A stretch of DNA of 64,000 nt. Source: CAVSUZ01 sp963791885 (GTDB lineage Bacteria > Pseudomonadota > Alphaproteobacteria > Acetobacterales > Acetobacteraceae). The stretch's first letter is position 1; every line of letters begins with the position of its first letter. The DNA lies in contig CAWBUL010000005.1 in assembly GCA_963791885.1 (NCBI GenBank), positions 434,001 through 498,000 of the forward strand, written 5' to 3'. This document shows, one piece after another, positions 18,185 to 26,701 of this stretch. The notes under the pieces are model-generated. The model was not told where the DNA came from. It was given only the letters and a program-made list of their open reading frames with translations, and made no database searches. The translations under genes were made by a program, and so were the position numbers.

Positions 18185-19066
18185 TTGAGGCTTCCTTCAG
18201 CCTTAACAGAGGGGCGGCAGACACCCGATTACCGAATCCTCCTGCTCTTTCTCCCATCAGGAGCCGTCTTTCTCGGCTTGTTCTTCCTGCCGCTCGGCGG
18301 CCTGGTCGTTGAAAGCTTTCGCCTCTACACGCCAGGCAGCATCGGATCATCGACGAACGCCCCGCTCACACTGGCCAACTACGTTGAACTGTTGACTCCT
18401 GCCTTCGCTGATTTCTTCTTCACGACGCTACGTATCAGTCTTTTGGCCTCGTTGGCTGGTCTCATTTTTGCCTACCCACTCGCTTACTGGATTACGCGCC
18501 GGTTCTCCCCCCGCTGGCACGCGATCGCCGTCGGGTTCTTGGTCACAATGATGTTTCTGAGCGTGCTTGTCCGCGCTTATGCGCTGGAGCTTACTTTTGG
18601 CTCGACGGGCCCCTTTCGGACCATTTTGCTTGCTCTCGGCATTTCATTAAACGGGCGGGGTTACATTGAGTTCCTCGTCGGCGCCGGGCTGCTCCACTAC
18701 ATCATCCCGGTGGCGACGCTGACCCTGCTGGCGGTCATTCAGAATATTGACCCGCGTCTCGTCGATGCCGCTCAGGCACTCGGTGCCCCTGGGTGGAGAG
18801 CCCATCTCTCCATTACACTCCCGCTCTCCATGCGGGGCCTTCTGACAGCGTTCCTCTTTGCTTTTACTTTTTCCGTCAGCGCCTTCGTCATCCCGATGAT
18901 CCTGGGAAAGGGACGGGTGCTGTTTGTTTCCAATCTGATCTATACGCGCTTCAGCGAAATTGCCGATTATCCCAGCGGCGCGGCGATTTCGATCGTACTG
19001 TTTGTCGTGGTGCTGACCGTCGTCTATGCGCTATCGCGCCAAACCACGAAGCGATGGAGCGGATGA
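18185..19066 (+). CDS. ABC transporter permease (PotB-like)
   Basis: A 293-residue inner-membrane subunit with six predicted helices. The coupling loop reads VDAAQALGAPGWRAHLSITLP, the EAA-type motif for ATPase docking. GGAGGGGG at 18170-18177 lies 7 nt before a TTG at 18185, which I take as start; another TTG two codons earlier is too close to the ribosome site. The gene ends in an ATGA overlap with the second permease, consistent with a co-translated operon. Confidence 0.85.
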   Translation: MRLPSALTEGRQTPDYRILLLFLPSGAVFLGLFFLPLGGLVVESFRLYTPGSIGSSTNAPLTLANYVELLTPAFADFFFTTLRISLLASLAGLIFAYPLAYWITRRFSPRWHAIAVGFLVTMMFLSVLVRAYALELTFGSTGPFRTILLALGISLNGRGYIEFLVGAGLLHYIIPVATLTLLAVIQNIDPRLVDAAQALGAPGWRAHLSITLPLSMRGLLTAFLFAFTFSVSAFVIPMILGKGRVLFVSNLIYTRFSEIADYPSGAAISIVLFVVVLTVVYALSRQTTKRWSG

Positions 19067-19884
19067 CCGGACGCCGGGTCGACGACGTCTCTCGGCTGCT
19101 CGGCCTGCTCATGATTGTGGTGATCGTCTGCTTCATGATCATCCCCATCCTCGTGACGGTACTGATGGCTTTCGATGCTCGCCCATATCTCGGCCCGATG
19201 CCGCCGCCGGCCTTATCACTGCGTTGGTTCCGGCGGTTCTTTTCCGAAGACTATTTTTTGACGGGCCTCAGAACCAGCGCTGAACTCGCCTGCGCTTCGG
19301 CAACAATATCGTTGCTCGTCGGTGTCGTGACCGCGGTTGCAGTCGAGAGGGTCAGCTTCTCTGCCAGGGAAATGCTGACATCGTTGTTCTTGTCGCCGCT
19401 GATCGTTCCTCCTGTGGTCACCGGTTTCGCCCTCCTTCTCTTTCTATCGCGGCTCGGCCTTGTAAATGGATTTGCTCGATTGCTCTGCGGCCATATCATC
19501 ATCACGGTGCCCTATACGATCCGTGCCACATTGGCTGGCCTCGGGGGGATCGACCGCTCCATGACGGAAGCAGCGCTCGTTCTCGGTGCGACCGAACGTC
19601 GCGCTTTCTGGGATGTGACGCTTCCCTTGGCACGTACGGGGATACTCAGTGGGACCATTTTCGCTTTGGCGGTTTCCCTGGACGATGTCTCCGTGTCCAT
19701 CATGCTCACGGACGCCAGAACCTACACGCTGCCTGTTGCACTCATCAGCAGCATGCGTGCCAATTTCGATCTCAGTATCGCGGCGGCTTCAGTCATGCTG
19801 ATGCTTTTGACCGTGACGCTTATTCTCATTCTGGATAAAGCCGTCGGCCTCAATCGCGCCATAGGTCAGGGAGTCTTTCGTTGA
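19063..19884 (+). CDS. ABC transporter permease (PotC-like)
   Basis: A 273-residue permease, the second membrane subunit of the importer. Helices such as GLLMIVVIVCFMIIPILVTV open the chain, and the coupling loop is TEAALVLGATERRAFWDVTLP. The start overlaps the previous stop (ATGA); an in-frame ATG three codons earlier (19054) is possible. The ending ASVMLMLLTVTLILILDKA is the last helix. It overlaps the ATPase gene by 4 bp (TTGA). Confidence 0.85.
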   Translation: MTGRRVDDVSRLLGLLMIVVIVCFMIIPILVTVLMAFDARPYLGPMPPPALSLRWFRRFFSEDYFLTGLRTSAELACASATISLLVGVVTAVAVERVSFSAREMLTSLFLSPLIVPPVVTGFALLLFLSRLGLVNGFARLLCGHIIITVPYTIRATLAGLGGIDRSMTEAALVLGATERRAFWDVTLPLARTGILSGTIFALAVSLDDVSVSIMLTDARTYTLPVALISSMRANFDLSIAAASVMLMLLTVTLILILDKAVGLNRAIGQGVFR

Positions 19885-20996
19885 CGCCAATGGTGGCGCA
19901 GCCTGCTGTTCCGGCGGTTATCGAATTGCGAAGCGTGGTCAAGCGCTTCGGCCAAACGGCCGCCGTCGATGACGTAACTTTCACCGTCGGCGCGGGCGAA
20001 ATCGTCTCTCTTCTCGGCCCGAGCGGTTGTGGTAAGACAACGACATTGCGGCTGATTGCCGGGTTCGACGAGCCTGACCGGGGGACCATCAAAATCGCTG
20101 GCGAGTCGATGATCGGCAAGCGGCCCTATGAACGCAATGTCGGTCTGCTGTTCCAGCAGTACGCCCTATTTCCCCACATGACAGTCGGCGAAAACATAGC
20201 CTACGGCCTAAAGCATCGGCGGTGGCCGAAGGCGGATATTCCGGGACGTCTGCGGGAGATGCTGCGCCTGGTCCAACTCGAAGGTTTCGATGACAGACGC
20301 CCCGGACAACTCAGCGGGGGCCAGCAGCAGCGCGTCGCGCTGGCGCGCGCTCTCGCGACGAAGCCCAAGCTTGTGCTTCTCGATGAACCTCTGTCGGCGC
20401 TCGATGCCAAGCTGCGCGAGGAACTGCGCGTCGAGCTCAAGCAAATCTTGAGCGCGGTTGGTTCGACAACGATCGTCGTTACTCATGACCAGGACGAAGC
20501 GATGAGCCTCGCGGATCGCATCTTCGTCATGAATCGTGGCCGCATTGAACAGCAGGGATCCCCCGATGACATCTATATGCGTCCTGAGACGATCTTCGTC
20601 GCGTCCTTCATCGGTCGGGCGAATTGGTTCCACGGTCGCGTCACCGATATCGCGCGTGACGGCCTTTGGGCCTTGATCACGGATGCCGGAACGAACCTGG
20701 CGATCGCCGATACCGGCGGGACCGCGGGAACACGGTTGAGCGTTTGCGTCCGACCGGAACGAGTCACGATCGCCGGTTCTGATGCCGTCGCCGAACCTGG
20801 AGAGAACCTGCTGCTCGGCCAAGTGGCCGACGTCGTGAACATGGGCGCTGCGTTTCACTACATCGTTGATAGTCCGGAAGGCCGCGTGATCGCTGTGGAA
20901 GCAAATCGTGACGGGCCGCGCGTGCGTGTTGGGGATAAGACATCCGTGCGCTTCCGCGCAAAGGACTGCGTGATCTTACCGCAAGAGGCAAACTAA
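19881..20996 (+). CDS. ABC transporter ATP-binding protein (PotA-like)
   Basis: A 371-residue ATPase. Walker A LLGPSGCGKTTTL, Q-loop LLFQQYALFPHM, signature LSGGQQQRVALARAL, Walker B LVLLDEPLSALD and H-loop VTHDQDEAM are intact. The last 120 residues form a TOBE-type domain (CVRPERVTI followed by VADVVNMGAAFHYIV), usual in polyamine and iron importers. Translation starts at a TTG overlapping the permease stop. It completes the importer operon begun at 17076. Confidence 0.88.
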   Translation: MTPMVAQPAVPAVIELRSVVKRFGQTAAVDDVTFTVGAGEIVSLLGPSGCGKTTTLRLIAGFDEPDRGTIKIAGESMIGKRPYERNVGLLFQQYALFPHMTVGENIAYGLKHRRWPKADIPGRLREMLRLVQLEGFDDRRPGQLSGGQQQRVALARALATKPKLVLLDEPLSALDAKLREELRVELKQILSAVGSTTIVVTHDQDEAMSLADRIFVMNRGRIEQQGSPDDIYMRPETIFVASFIGRANWFHGRVTDIARDGLWALITDAGTNLAIADTGGTAGTRLSVCVRPERVTIAGSDAVAEPGENLLLGQVADVVNMGAAFHYIVDSPEGRVIAVEANRDGPRVRVGDKTSVRFRAKDCVILPQEAN

Positions 20997-21063
20997 GCCG
21001 CATTCCACTGCGGGCCACGAGCTGCTAAACATCAAGCCAGCACTCCAACACGGGGAGGAGGGC

Positions 21064-21525
21064 ATGGCATACGCACTCCAGATCAACGGCACGCAGCACA
21101 TGGTGGATGCCGATGGGGAGATGCCTCTCCTCTGGGCGCTACGCGATATGCTTGATCTCAAGGGCACGAAATTCGGTTGCGGCGGCGGTTTCTGCGGCGC
21201 CTGCACCGTCCATTTTAACGGCCAGCCGACCCGCTCCTGCCAGATTCCGATCGCTGCACTGGGAAAGGGGGCGATCACGACGATTGAGGCAATGGATCAG
21301 GACAGCGTCGGGCGGCGGGTGCAGGCCGCCTGGCTCGATGTGGACGTGCCGCAATGCGGCTACTGCCAGGCGGGGCAGATCATGTCCGCGGTTGCCCTGC
21401 TCACGCAGAACGCGCACCCGACCGACCAGGACATCGACGCGGCCATGAGCGGCAATCTCTGCCGGTGCGCCACGTATCTCCGCATCCGTGCGGCGATCAA
21501 GCAAGCCGCGGGAGGCGCGCCATGA
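21064..21525 (+). CDS. isoquinoline 1-oxidoreductase-like small subunit, two [2Fe-2S] clusters
   Basis: A 153-residue electron-transfer subunit of a molybdenum hydroxylase. The plant-ferredoxin-type cluster is bound by CGGGFCGAC plus a later Cys in TRSC, and the second cluster by CGYCQAG and CRCATYLRI. The length and order match IorA-type small subunits that pair with a single large molybdopterin subunit and no FAD subunit. GGGGAGG lies just upstream of the ATG. It overlaps the large-subunit gene by 4 bp. Substrate could be an N-heterocycle or aldehyde. Confidence 0.88.
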   Translation: MAYALQINGTQHMVDADGEMPLLWALRDMLDLKGTKFGCGGGFCGACTVHFNGQPTRSCQIPIAALGKGAITTIEAMDQDSVGRRVQAAWLDVDVPQCGYCQAGQIMSAVALLTQNAHPTDQDIDAAMSGNLCRCATYLRIRAAIKQAAGGAP

Positions 21526-23697
21526 ACGCGATCACGCCACGCCGCGCCTTCCTGAAAATCAGCCTCGCGGCCGGCGGTGGGCTGCTGCTGCGCGCGGCAC
21601 TGCCCGCATACGGGTTTGCCGCCTCGGACAGCGCGGGACCGGCGACGCTGAACGCCTATATCCGCATCGCGCCGGACGGCATCGTGACCATCACCGCAAA
21701 GAATCCGGAGATCGGCCAGGGCGTGAAGACCATGCTGCCGATGCTGATCGCCGAGGAACTCGACGTGGATTGGAAGAATGTGCGGATCGAACAGGCGATG
21801 TTCGACCCGCGGAATTATCCAGGCCAGGTCGCAGGCGGCAGCATGGCGACGCCGCGGAACTGGCTGCCCATGCGGCAGGTCGGTGCCGCCGGACGCGCCT
21901 TGCTGGTGCGCGCCGCGGCGCAGACCTGGAACGTGTCGCCTGACACGTGCCGCACTGCGTCCGGCGTGGTGCACCACGACCCCAGCGGCCGCTCGCTGTC
22001 CTATGGCGCGTTGGCGGAGAAGGCAGCGGCCTTGCCACCGCCCGATCTCGCATCGGTAGCGCTGAAGAACCCGCGCGACTTCACGATCATCGGCCACTCG
22101 CAGCGCAGCGTGGACAATCCGAAGATCGTCACCGGACAGCCATTGTTCGGCATCGATGTGACGGTGCCGGGCATGCTTCACGCCGTGTTCCAGAAATGTC
22201 CGGTGTTCGGCGGCAAGATCGTCAGCGCCAATGTCGGCGTCGTAAAGAATCAGCCCGGCGTGCGCGACGCGTTCATCATTCACGGTGGCGATAACCCGCA
22301 GGGCTTGCGCGACGGCGTAGCGATCGTCGCCGATACGTGGTGGGCCGCCAACCAGGCGCGGCAGAGCCTGCAAGTCGAATGGAGCGGCGGTGCCTCGGCC
22401 GGGCAAAGCAGTGCGGGCTTTGCTCGGGCTGCGGCCGCAGCGGGACCTCAGCCGCCCGCGCAAATCCTGCGGCGGGATGGCGACGCGGCCGGCGCCTTCG
22501 CACGCGCGGCGAAAGTAATCGATGCGGCCTATGCCTATCCGTTCCTGCCGCATGCCAGCCTGGAGCCGCAGAACTGCACGGCGCATGTGCAGGGCGATCG
22601 CGTTGAGATCTGGGCACCTACGCAGAACCCGGCACCGGGGGCGCAAATGGTCGCGGCGACGCTGGGCATTCCGGTCAGGAATGTTGCTATTCACATGACC
22701 CGCTGCGGTGGTGGCTTCGGCCGCCGGTTGCGCAATGACTACATGATCGAGGCGGCGGCGATCTCGCAGCGCGCGGGTGCGCCGGTGAAGCTGCTGTGGT
22801 CGCGGCAGGACGACATGCAGCATGATTTCTATCGTCCCGCCGGATTCCATTTCCTGAAGGGCGGCCTGGAGGCGTCGGGCAAGGTGATTGCGTTCCGCGA
22901 CCATTTCATCACCTTCGGCCAGGGCGGCACGGTGGCTGAACTCGGCGACCTTGGCGCCGACCGAATTCCCCGCCCAGGCGGTGGAGAACCTGGAATACGG
23001 GCAATCGATCCTGCAGCTTGGCGTGCCGACAGGACCGCTGCGCGCACCGCGTTCGAACGCGCTGGCCTTCGTGTTCCAATCCTTCATCGACGAACTCGCA
23101 CACGCGGCCGGGCAGGACGCGGTCGCCTTCCGCCTGGCGCTGCTCGGCGAGCCACGCAAGCTGGCCGGCGGCTTCGACACGGGACGCATGGCAGGTGTGG
23201 TGCGGCTGGTCGCCGACAAGTCCGGCTGGGGGAAGCAGTCGTTGCCGGCCGGCACCGGGATGGGTGTGGCATTCTACTACAGCCATCTTGGTTATTTCGC
23301 CGAAGTGGTGCAGGCGACGGTGCTGTCGTCCGGCTCGATCAACCTGGACAAGGTGTGGATCGCCGCGGATGTCGGCAGTCAGATCATCAACCCGGTGAAT
23401 GCCGAGAACCAGGTGCAAGGCGCGGCACTGGACGGCTTGGGCGCGGCGCTGGGGCAGGAGATCACGATCGACCAGGGGCGCGTGGTGCAGGAGAATTTCG
23501 ATACCGTGCGGCCGCTGCGCATGCGCCAGGCGCCGCCGGTGGAGGTGCATTTCCTGATCACCGACAATCCGCCGACCGGCCTTGGCGAGCCGGCGCTGCC
23601 GCCTTCGATCCCGGCGCTGTGCAACGCCGTGTTCGCCGCGACCGGCAAGCGTGTGCGTAGTTTGCCGATCGATATCGGCGAACTGCGGTCTGCTTAA
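21522..23697 (+). pseudogene. IorB-like molybdopterin large subunit, frameshifted
   Basis: Large subunit of the molybdenum hydroxylase, starting with a Tat-type leader TPRRAFLKISLAAGG. The first frame reads well through NPEIGQGVKTMLPM, RCGGGFGRRLRNDY and GTVAELGDLGAD. It then loses sense, while the next forward frame carries the expected remainder from FPAQAVENLEYGQ through GVPTGPLRAPRSNA, PVNAENQVQGAALDGL and GLGEPALPPSIPALCNAV to a stop at 23697. A +1 shift is needed between about 22935 and 22970, near the run CCCCGCCC. The full protein would be about 724 residues. It is either a true pseudogene or a sequence error; both halves look under normal constraint. Confidence 0.85.
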
Positions 23698-23703
23698 CCT
23701 CGC

Positions 23704-24543
23704 GTGCTGGAGGCGAAGGTTGCGGTCGTAACGGGGCCGACCTCCGGCATCGGGCAGTGGATCGCCGCGGGCTTGGCGCGTGCCGGGATGCATGTGGTGC
23801 TGGTGGCGCGCGACGCAGAGCGCGCGGCGGGGACCGCCCGGTGGATCGCAGAACAGGTGCCGGGCGCGCGGACACAGACGGTGGTGGCGGAGCTATCGTC
23901 AGTGGCGGAGGCGCAGGCCGCAGCCGAGTCGATCGCACAGGCGCATCCGCGTGTCGCATTGCTGGTGAACAATGCCGGTGTCTATTCGCCGCGCCGCGTT
24001 GTGACGACAGAGGGGAACGAGCGCACGCTGGCGGTGAACCATCTGGCGCCGTTCGTGATGACGCTCGGATTGCTGGATGCGCTGCGCGCGGGCCCGACGG
24101 CGCGAGTGGTGAATGTCGGCTCGGTTGCGTCCGACAATGCGCAGATCGATCCGGAGGATCTGCAATCGGCGCGCGGCTACAGCGGCTGGCGGGCATATGG
24201 CCAGTCCAAGCTGGCGCTGATGATGGCGACGTTCGAGTGGGCGGAGCGCGTGCCGGCTTCGGAGGTGACGTTCACCGTAGTGCACCCAGGGTTGGTGGGG
24301 ACGAACATCGCGCAGGTTGGCGGCATGGCCGGACTGGCGTGGCGGATCGGCAAGCCATTCATGCTGCGGCCGGCGCGCGGGGCGGATGCGCCGTTATGGG
24401 TCGCTCTGTCGCCCGAGTTGGATGGTATCAGCGGCAAGTATTTCCGCAGGCGCAGTGAGGCTCAGCCGAACAAGCTGGCGCTTGAACCGGGCCTGCGCGC
24501 ACGGGTGTGGGCGGAGACGGAGCGAATAACCGCCGCCGTGTGA
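23704..24543 (+). CDS. SDR-family oxidoreductase, retinol dehydrogenase-like
   Basis: A 279-residue short-chain dehydrogenase starting at GTG. The cofactor motif is TGPTSGIGQWIA; NNAGVYSP and catalytic Ser-Tyr-Lys (VGSVAS, YGQSK) follow. HPGLVGTNIAQVGG after the active site resembles retinol dehydrogenase/WW-domain oxidoreductase-like members. It lies 6 bp after the iorB stop and may be transcribed with iorAB, possibly acting on the same substrate family. Confidence 0.83.
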   Translation: MLEAKVAVVTGPTSGIGQWIAAGLARAGMHVVLVARDAERAAGTARWIAEQVPGARTQTVVAELSSVAEAQAAAESIAQAHPRVALLVNNAGVYSPRRVVTTEGNERTLAVNHLAPFVMTLGLLDALRAGPTARVVNVGSVASDNAQIDPEDLQSARGYSGWRAYGQSKLALMMATFEWAERVPASEVTFTVVHPGLVGTNIAQVGGMAGLAWRIGKPFMLRPARGADAPLWVALSPELDGISGKYFRRRSEAQPNKLALEPGLRARVWAETERITAAV

Positions 24544-24563
24544 CGTGTTCTACCTCCACCGCT

Positions 24564-24881
24564 CTAGCCGGGCGAGGACACGTCCGCCAGGACCTCGTAA
24601 TGGCGGACGTGCGGATCGAAATCTGCCAGCGCGGCGCCGCCGCCGGGTTCGACCACGGCGCGTTCGGCATCACTGCCGGCAAATGCCCGGATCGCGTTCA
24701 TCGAGTCCCAACGCGTGAGTACAAGGAATTCGACGTGACCCGCAGTGTTACGCCGGCTGAGATAAGCACCGCGGAACCCGGCTATTCCGCGCAACTCCGG
24801 AAGCACGCTGCTACGGAAATGCCGCGGATAGTCGTCGGCTTTATCCGGTGCGGCGCGCCCTCGCCATTCGCGAATGACCAT
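24564..24881 (-). CDS. antibiotic biosynthesis monooxygenase-like (ABM) domain protein
   Basis: A 105-residue protein beginning MVIREWRGRAAPDKADDYP with a dimeric alpha-beta barrel pattern: a first strand, a helix with LPELRGIAGFRGAYL, then HVEFLVLTRWDSMNAIRAFAG, the classic ABM/heme-degrading-like core. Members act on small aromatic or heme-like substrates or simply bind them; no substrate is implied here. The start at 24881 is the first Met before the domain; the open frame upstream runs into the inverted repeat and is not coding-like. Confidence 0.72.
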   Translation of the reverse strand: MVIREWRGRAAPDKADDYPRHFRSSVLPELRGIAGFRGAYLSRRNTAGHVEFLVLTRWDSMNAIRAFAGSDAERAVVEPGGGAALADFDPHVRHYEVLADVSSPG

Positions 24882-24914
24882 GTGACCTCCGTCAGGTTGC
24901 CAGCAAAGTAGGTC

Positions 24915-25031
24915 TTTAACACGGAGTTCACGGAGGCCCACGGAGATCACAGAAATAAGCAAAGATTGCCGGCCGTCAGGCACACTCCCGATTGCTATTA
25001 CTCCATGCGCCTCCGTGAACTCCGTGTTAAA
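24915..25031. repeat. 22-bp inverted repeat with CACGGAG units
   Basis: The left arm (24915-24936) begins TTTAACACGGAGTTCACGG and the right arm (25010-25031) is its exact reverse complement, separated by 73 bp. The left arm continues with a third CACGGAG unit spaced by 2-3 nt. The repeat fills the gap between the divergent ABM and MFS genes. Similar 'cacggag' repeats are scattered in many unrelated bacterial genomes, but their role is not established. Confidence 0.75.
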
Positions 25032-25226
25032 AACTTTACCTTGCCGCCTACTGCACAGACATTTCGTGACGACCCCAGCATCGCGCTGCCCGGCCGGATG
25101 CCGATTGCGATTGCCCTACTCGGTCTCCGCAGTTTGATTGCTTTTTTCAACCAACTCTCTCTATTCTGCTCCGCCCGTGGCCAACGAGTTGCGGGCAGCG
25201 ATAGGAAAAAATTCAGGGAGATCACA

Positions 25227-26510
25227 ATGGAAGCAGCCATCCCGCAAACCGGGACCGTACCCTGGTGGAAAGAACCCACGCGAGACCAATGGCTCGCCTG
25301 GATTGCCGCCTGGCTCGGCTGGACCCTCGACGCCTTCGACTTCACCATCTTTCTGCTGATCATGCTGCCGATCGCGCAAAGCTTCCACGTGCCGCTGATT
25401 GCCGTGACGGCCGTGTTCACCATCACGCTCTGGCTTCGTCTGGTCGGTGCGGTGGGATCGGGCTGGCTGGCCGACCGGATCGGACGCAAGCGCCCGCTGA
25501 TGATTTCCATCCTGTGGTACTCGGTGTGCAACTTCGCCGCGGGTCTCGCGCCCAGCTTCTGGCTGCTGTTCCTGTTCCGCGCCCTGCTTGGCATCGGGAT
25601 GGGCGCGGAGTGGCCCGCCGGCGCGGCACTGGCGATGGAGTCCTGGCCCCCGCGTTCCCGCGGCTTCATGAGCGGCGTCCTGCAAGGCTCCTGGAGCCTG
25701 GGATTCCTGGCGTCCAGCATCGTATATGGCGCGCTGTACAACGTCATCGGCTGGCGCGGCCTGCTCATGCTCGGCATCCTGCCCGCCTTGGCGGTGCTGT
25801 GGATCCGCACCTACGTCAAAGAGCCGGAGGTGTGGGTGGAAAACCGCCGGCTGCAGCGTGAACAGAAGAAGGAGTTTCGGGCCCCGCTGCTGGATATCTT
25901 TCGTCCGCGCATGCTGGGCAACACCCTCACCGCCTGCCTGTGGATGGCGAGCGGTTTCATCGTTTACTACTCTGTCTATGGGATGTTCGCCACCCACCTG
26001 CAGAAGGATCTGCAGTTCACCCCTGCCATGGTCGCGACTCCGCTCGCGCTGTCGAACCTCGTGGCGTTCTTCGCCAGCGGCTTCTGGGGTTGGATAGCCG
26101 ACAACTACGGCCGGCGCTGGGCCATGATCATTCCTGCGGCGATCGGCATCTTCATCACCCCGTTGTACCTGTTCACCAGGGACTACGCGATGATCACCGT
26201 CGCCTACATCGTTCAGGGCTTCTTTCTGGGTGCGATCTACGGCCAGAACCCGTGCTACCTGTCGGAACGCTTCCCCACCGAGGTTCGCGCCACGGCTTCG
26301 GGCTTCTGCTACCACCAAGGTGCTGTCTGGGCCGGCTTCACCGGGCCCGTGCTGGCCATCTTCGCCGTGGGCCAGCCGCTGGGATTCGCGGTGCCGATGC
26401 TGGTTGCCACGATCGGGGCCGCCCTCGTCTTCATCTTCTCTTTGCTGATCGGACCGGAAACCCGCGGCAAGGTGCTGGTGCCGGAGATCACGCTGCCGGT
26501 CGGAGTCTGA
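25227..26510 (+). CDS. MFS transporter, sugar-acid/aromatic-acid:H+ symporter-like
   Basis: A 427-residue permease with 12 predicted helices. After an amphipathic start (PWWKEPTRDQWLAWIAAWLG) comes WTLDAFDFTIFLL, then the loop motif GWLADRIGRKRPL and a matching one GWIADNYGRRWAM in the second half, which mark the major facilitator fold. GIGMGAEWPAGAALAMESWP resembles the sialate/lactate symporter group. The ATG at 25227 follows a GGGAG site; the long open frame upstream overlaps the inverted repeat and is not coding. Substrate is probably an organic acid. Confidence 0.85.
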   Translation: MEAAIPQTGTVPWWKEPTRDQWLAWIAAWLGWTLDAFDFTIFLLIMLPIAQSFHVPLIAVTAVFTITLWLRLVGAVGSGWLADRIGRKRPLMISILWYSVCNFAAGLAPSFWLLFLFRALLGIGMGAEWPAGAALAMESWPPRSRGFMSGVLQGSWSLGFLASSIVYGALYNVIGWRGLLMLGILPALAVLWIRTYVKEPEVWVENRRLQREQKKEFRAPLLDIFRPRMLGNTLTACLWMASGFIVYYSVYGMFATHLQKDLQFTPAMVATPLALSNLVAFFASGFWGWIADNYGRRWAMIIPAAIGIFITPLYLFTRDYAMITVAYIVQGFFLGAIYGQNPCYLSERFPTEVRATASGFCYHQGAVWAGFTGPVLAIFAVGQPLGFAVPMLVATIGAALVFIFSLLIGPETRGKVLVPEITLPVGV

Positions 26511-26517
26511 ACCAAGG

Positions 26518-26544
26518 GGCTGGAGGCGCGCTGCGTCTCCAGCC
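26518..26544 (+). terminator. hairpin after MFS gene
   Basis: Perfect 8-bp stem GGCTGGAG (26518-26525) and CTCCAGCC (26537-26544) with an 11-nt loop, 8 bp past the MFS stop. There is no long T-run, so intrinsic termination is likely but not certain. Confidence 0.5.
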
Positions 26545-26701
26545 TCCAATCTTCGGGTGCTTCACAGCTGACTTGACCTGCGCCGCCGCATGCGCGGACG
26601 CACGATGCGTCACATTCTGACACCCATTTCGGCTCGGCGGGCCGCTCTTGCTTTGTCGCAATCGTTTCCGATAGATACCGATCCGAATCTGGAAAAATGT
26701 A

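Noticed and set aside
21360..23255. 631-codon minus-strand frame opposite the iorB-like gene
   Set aside because: Shadow frame caused by codon bias; the plus strand carries clear hydroxylase motifs.
25161..26549. 462-codon minus-strand frame opposite the MFS gene
   Set aside because: Arg/Gln/Gly-rich translation typical of antisense shadows; the plus strand encodes a normal 12-helix transporter.
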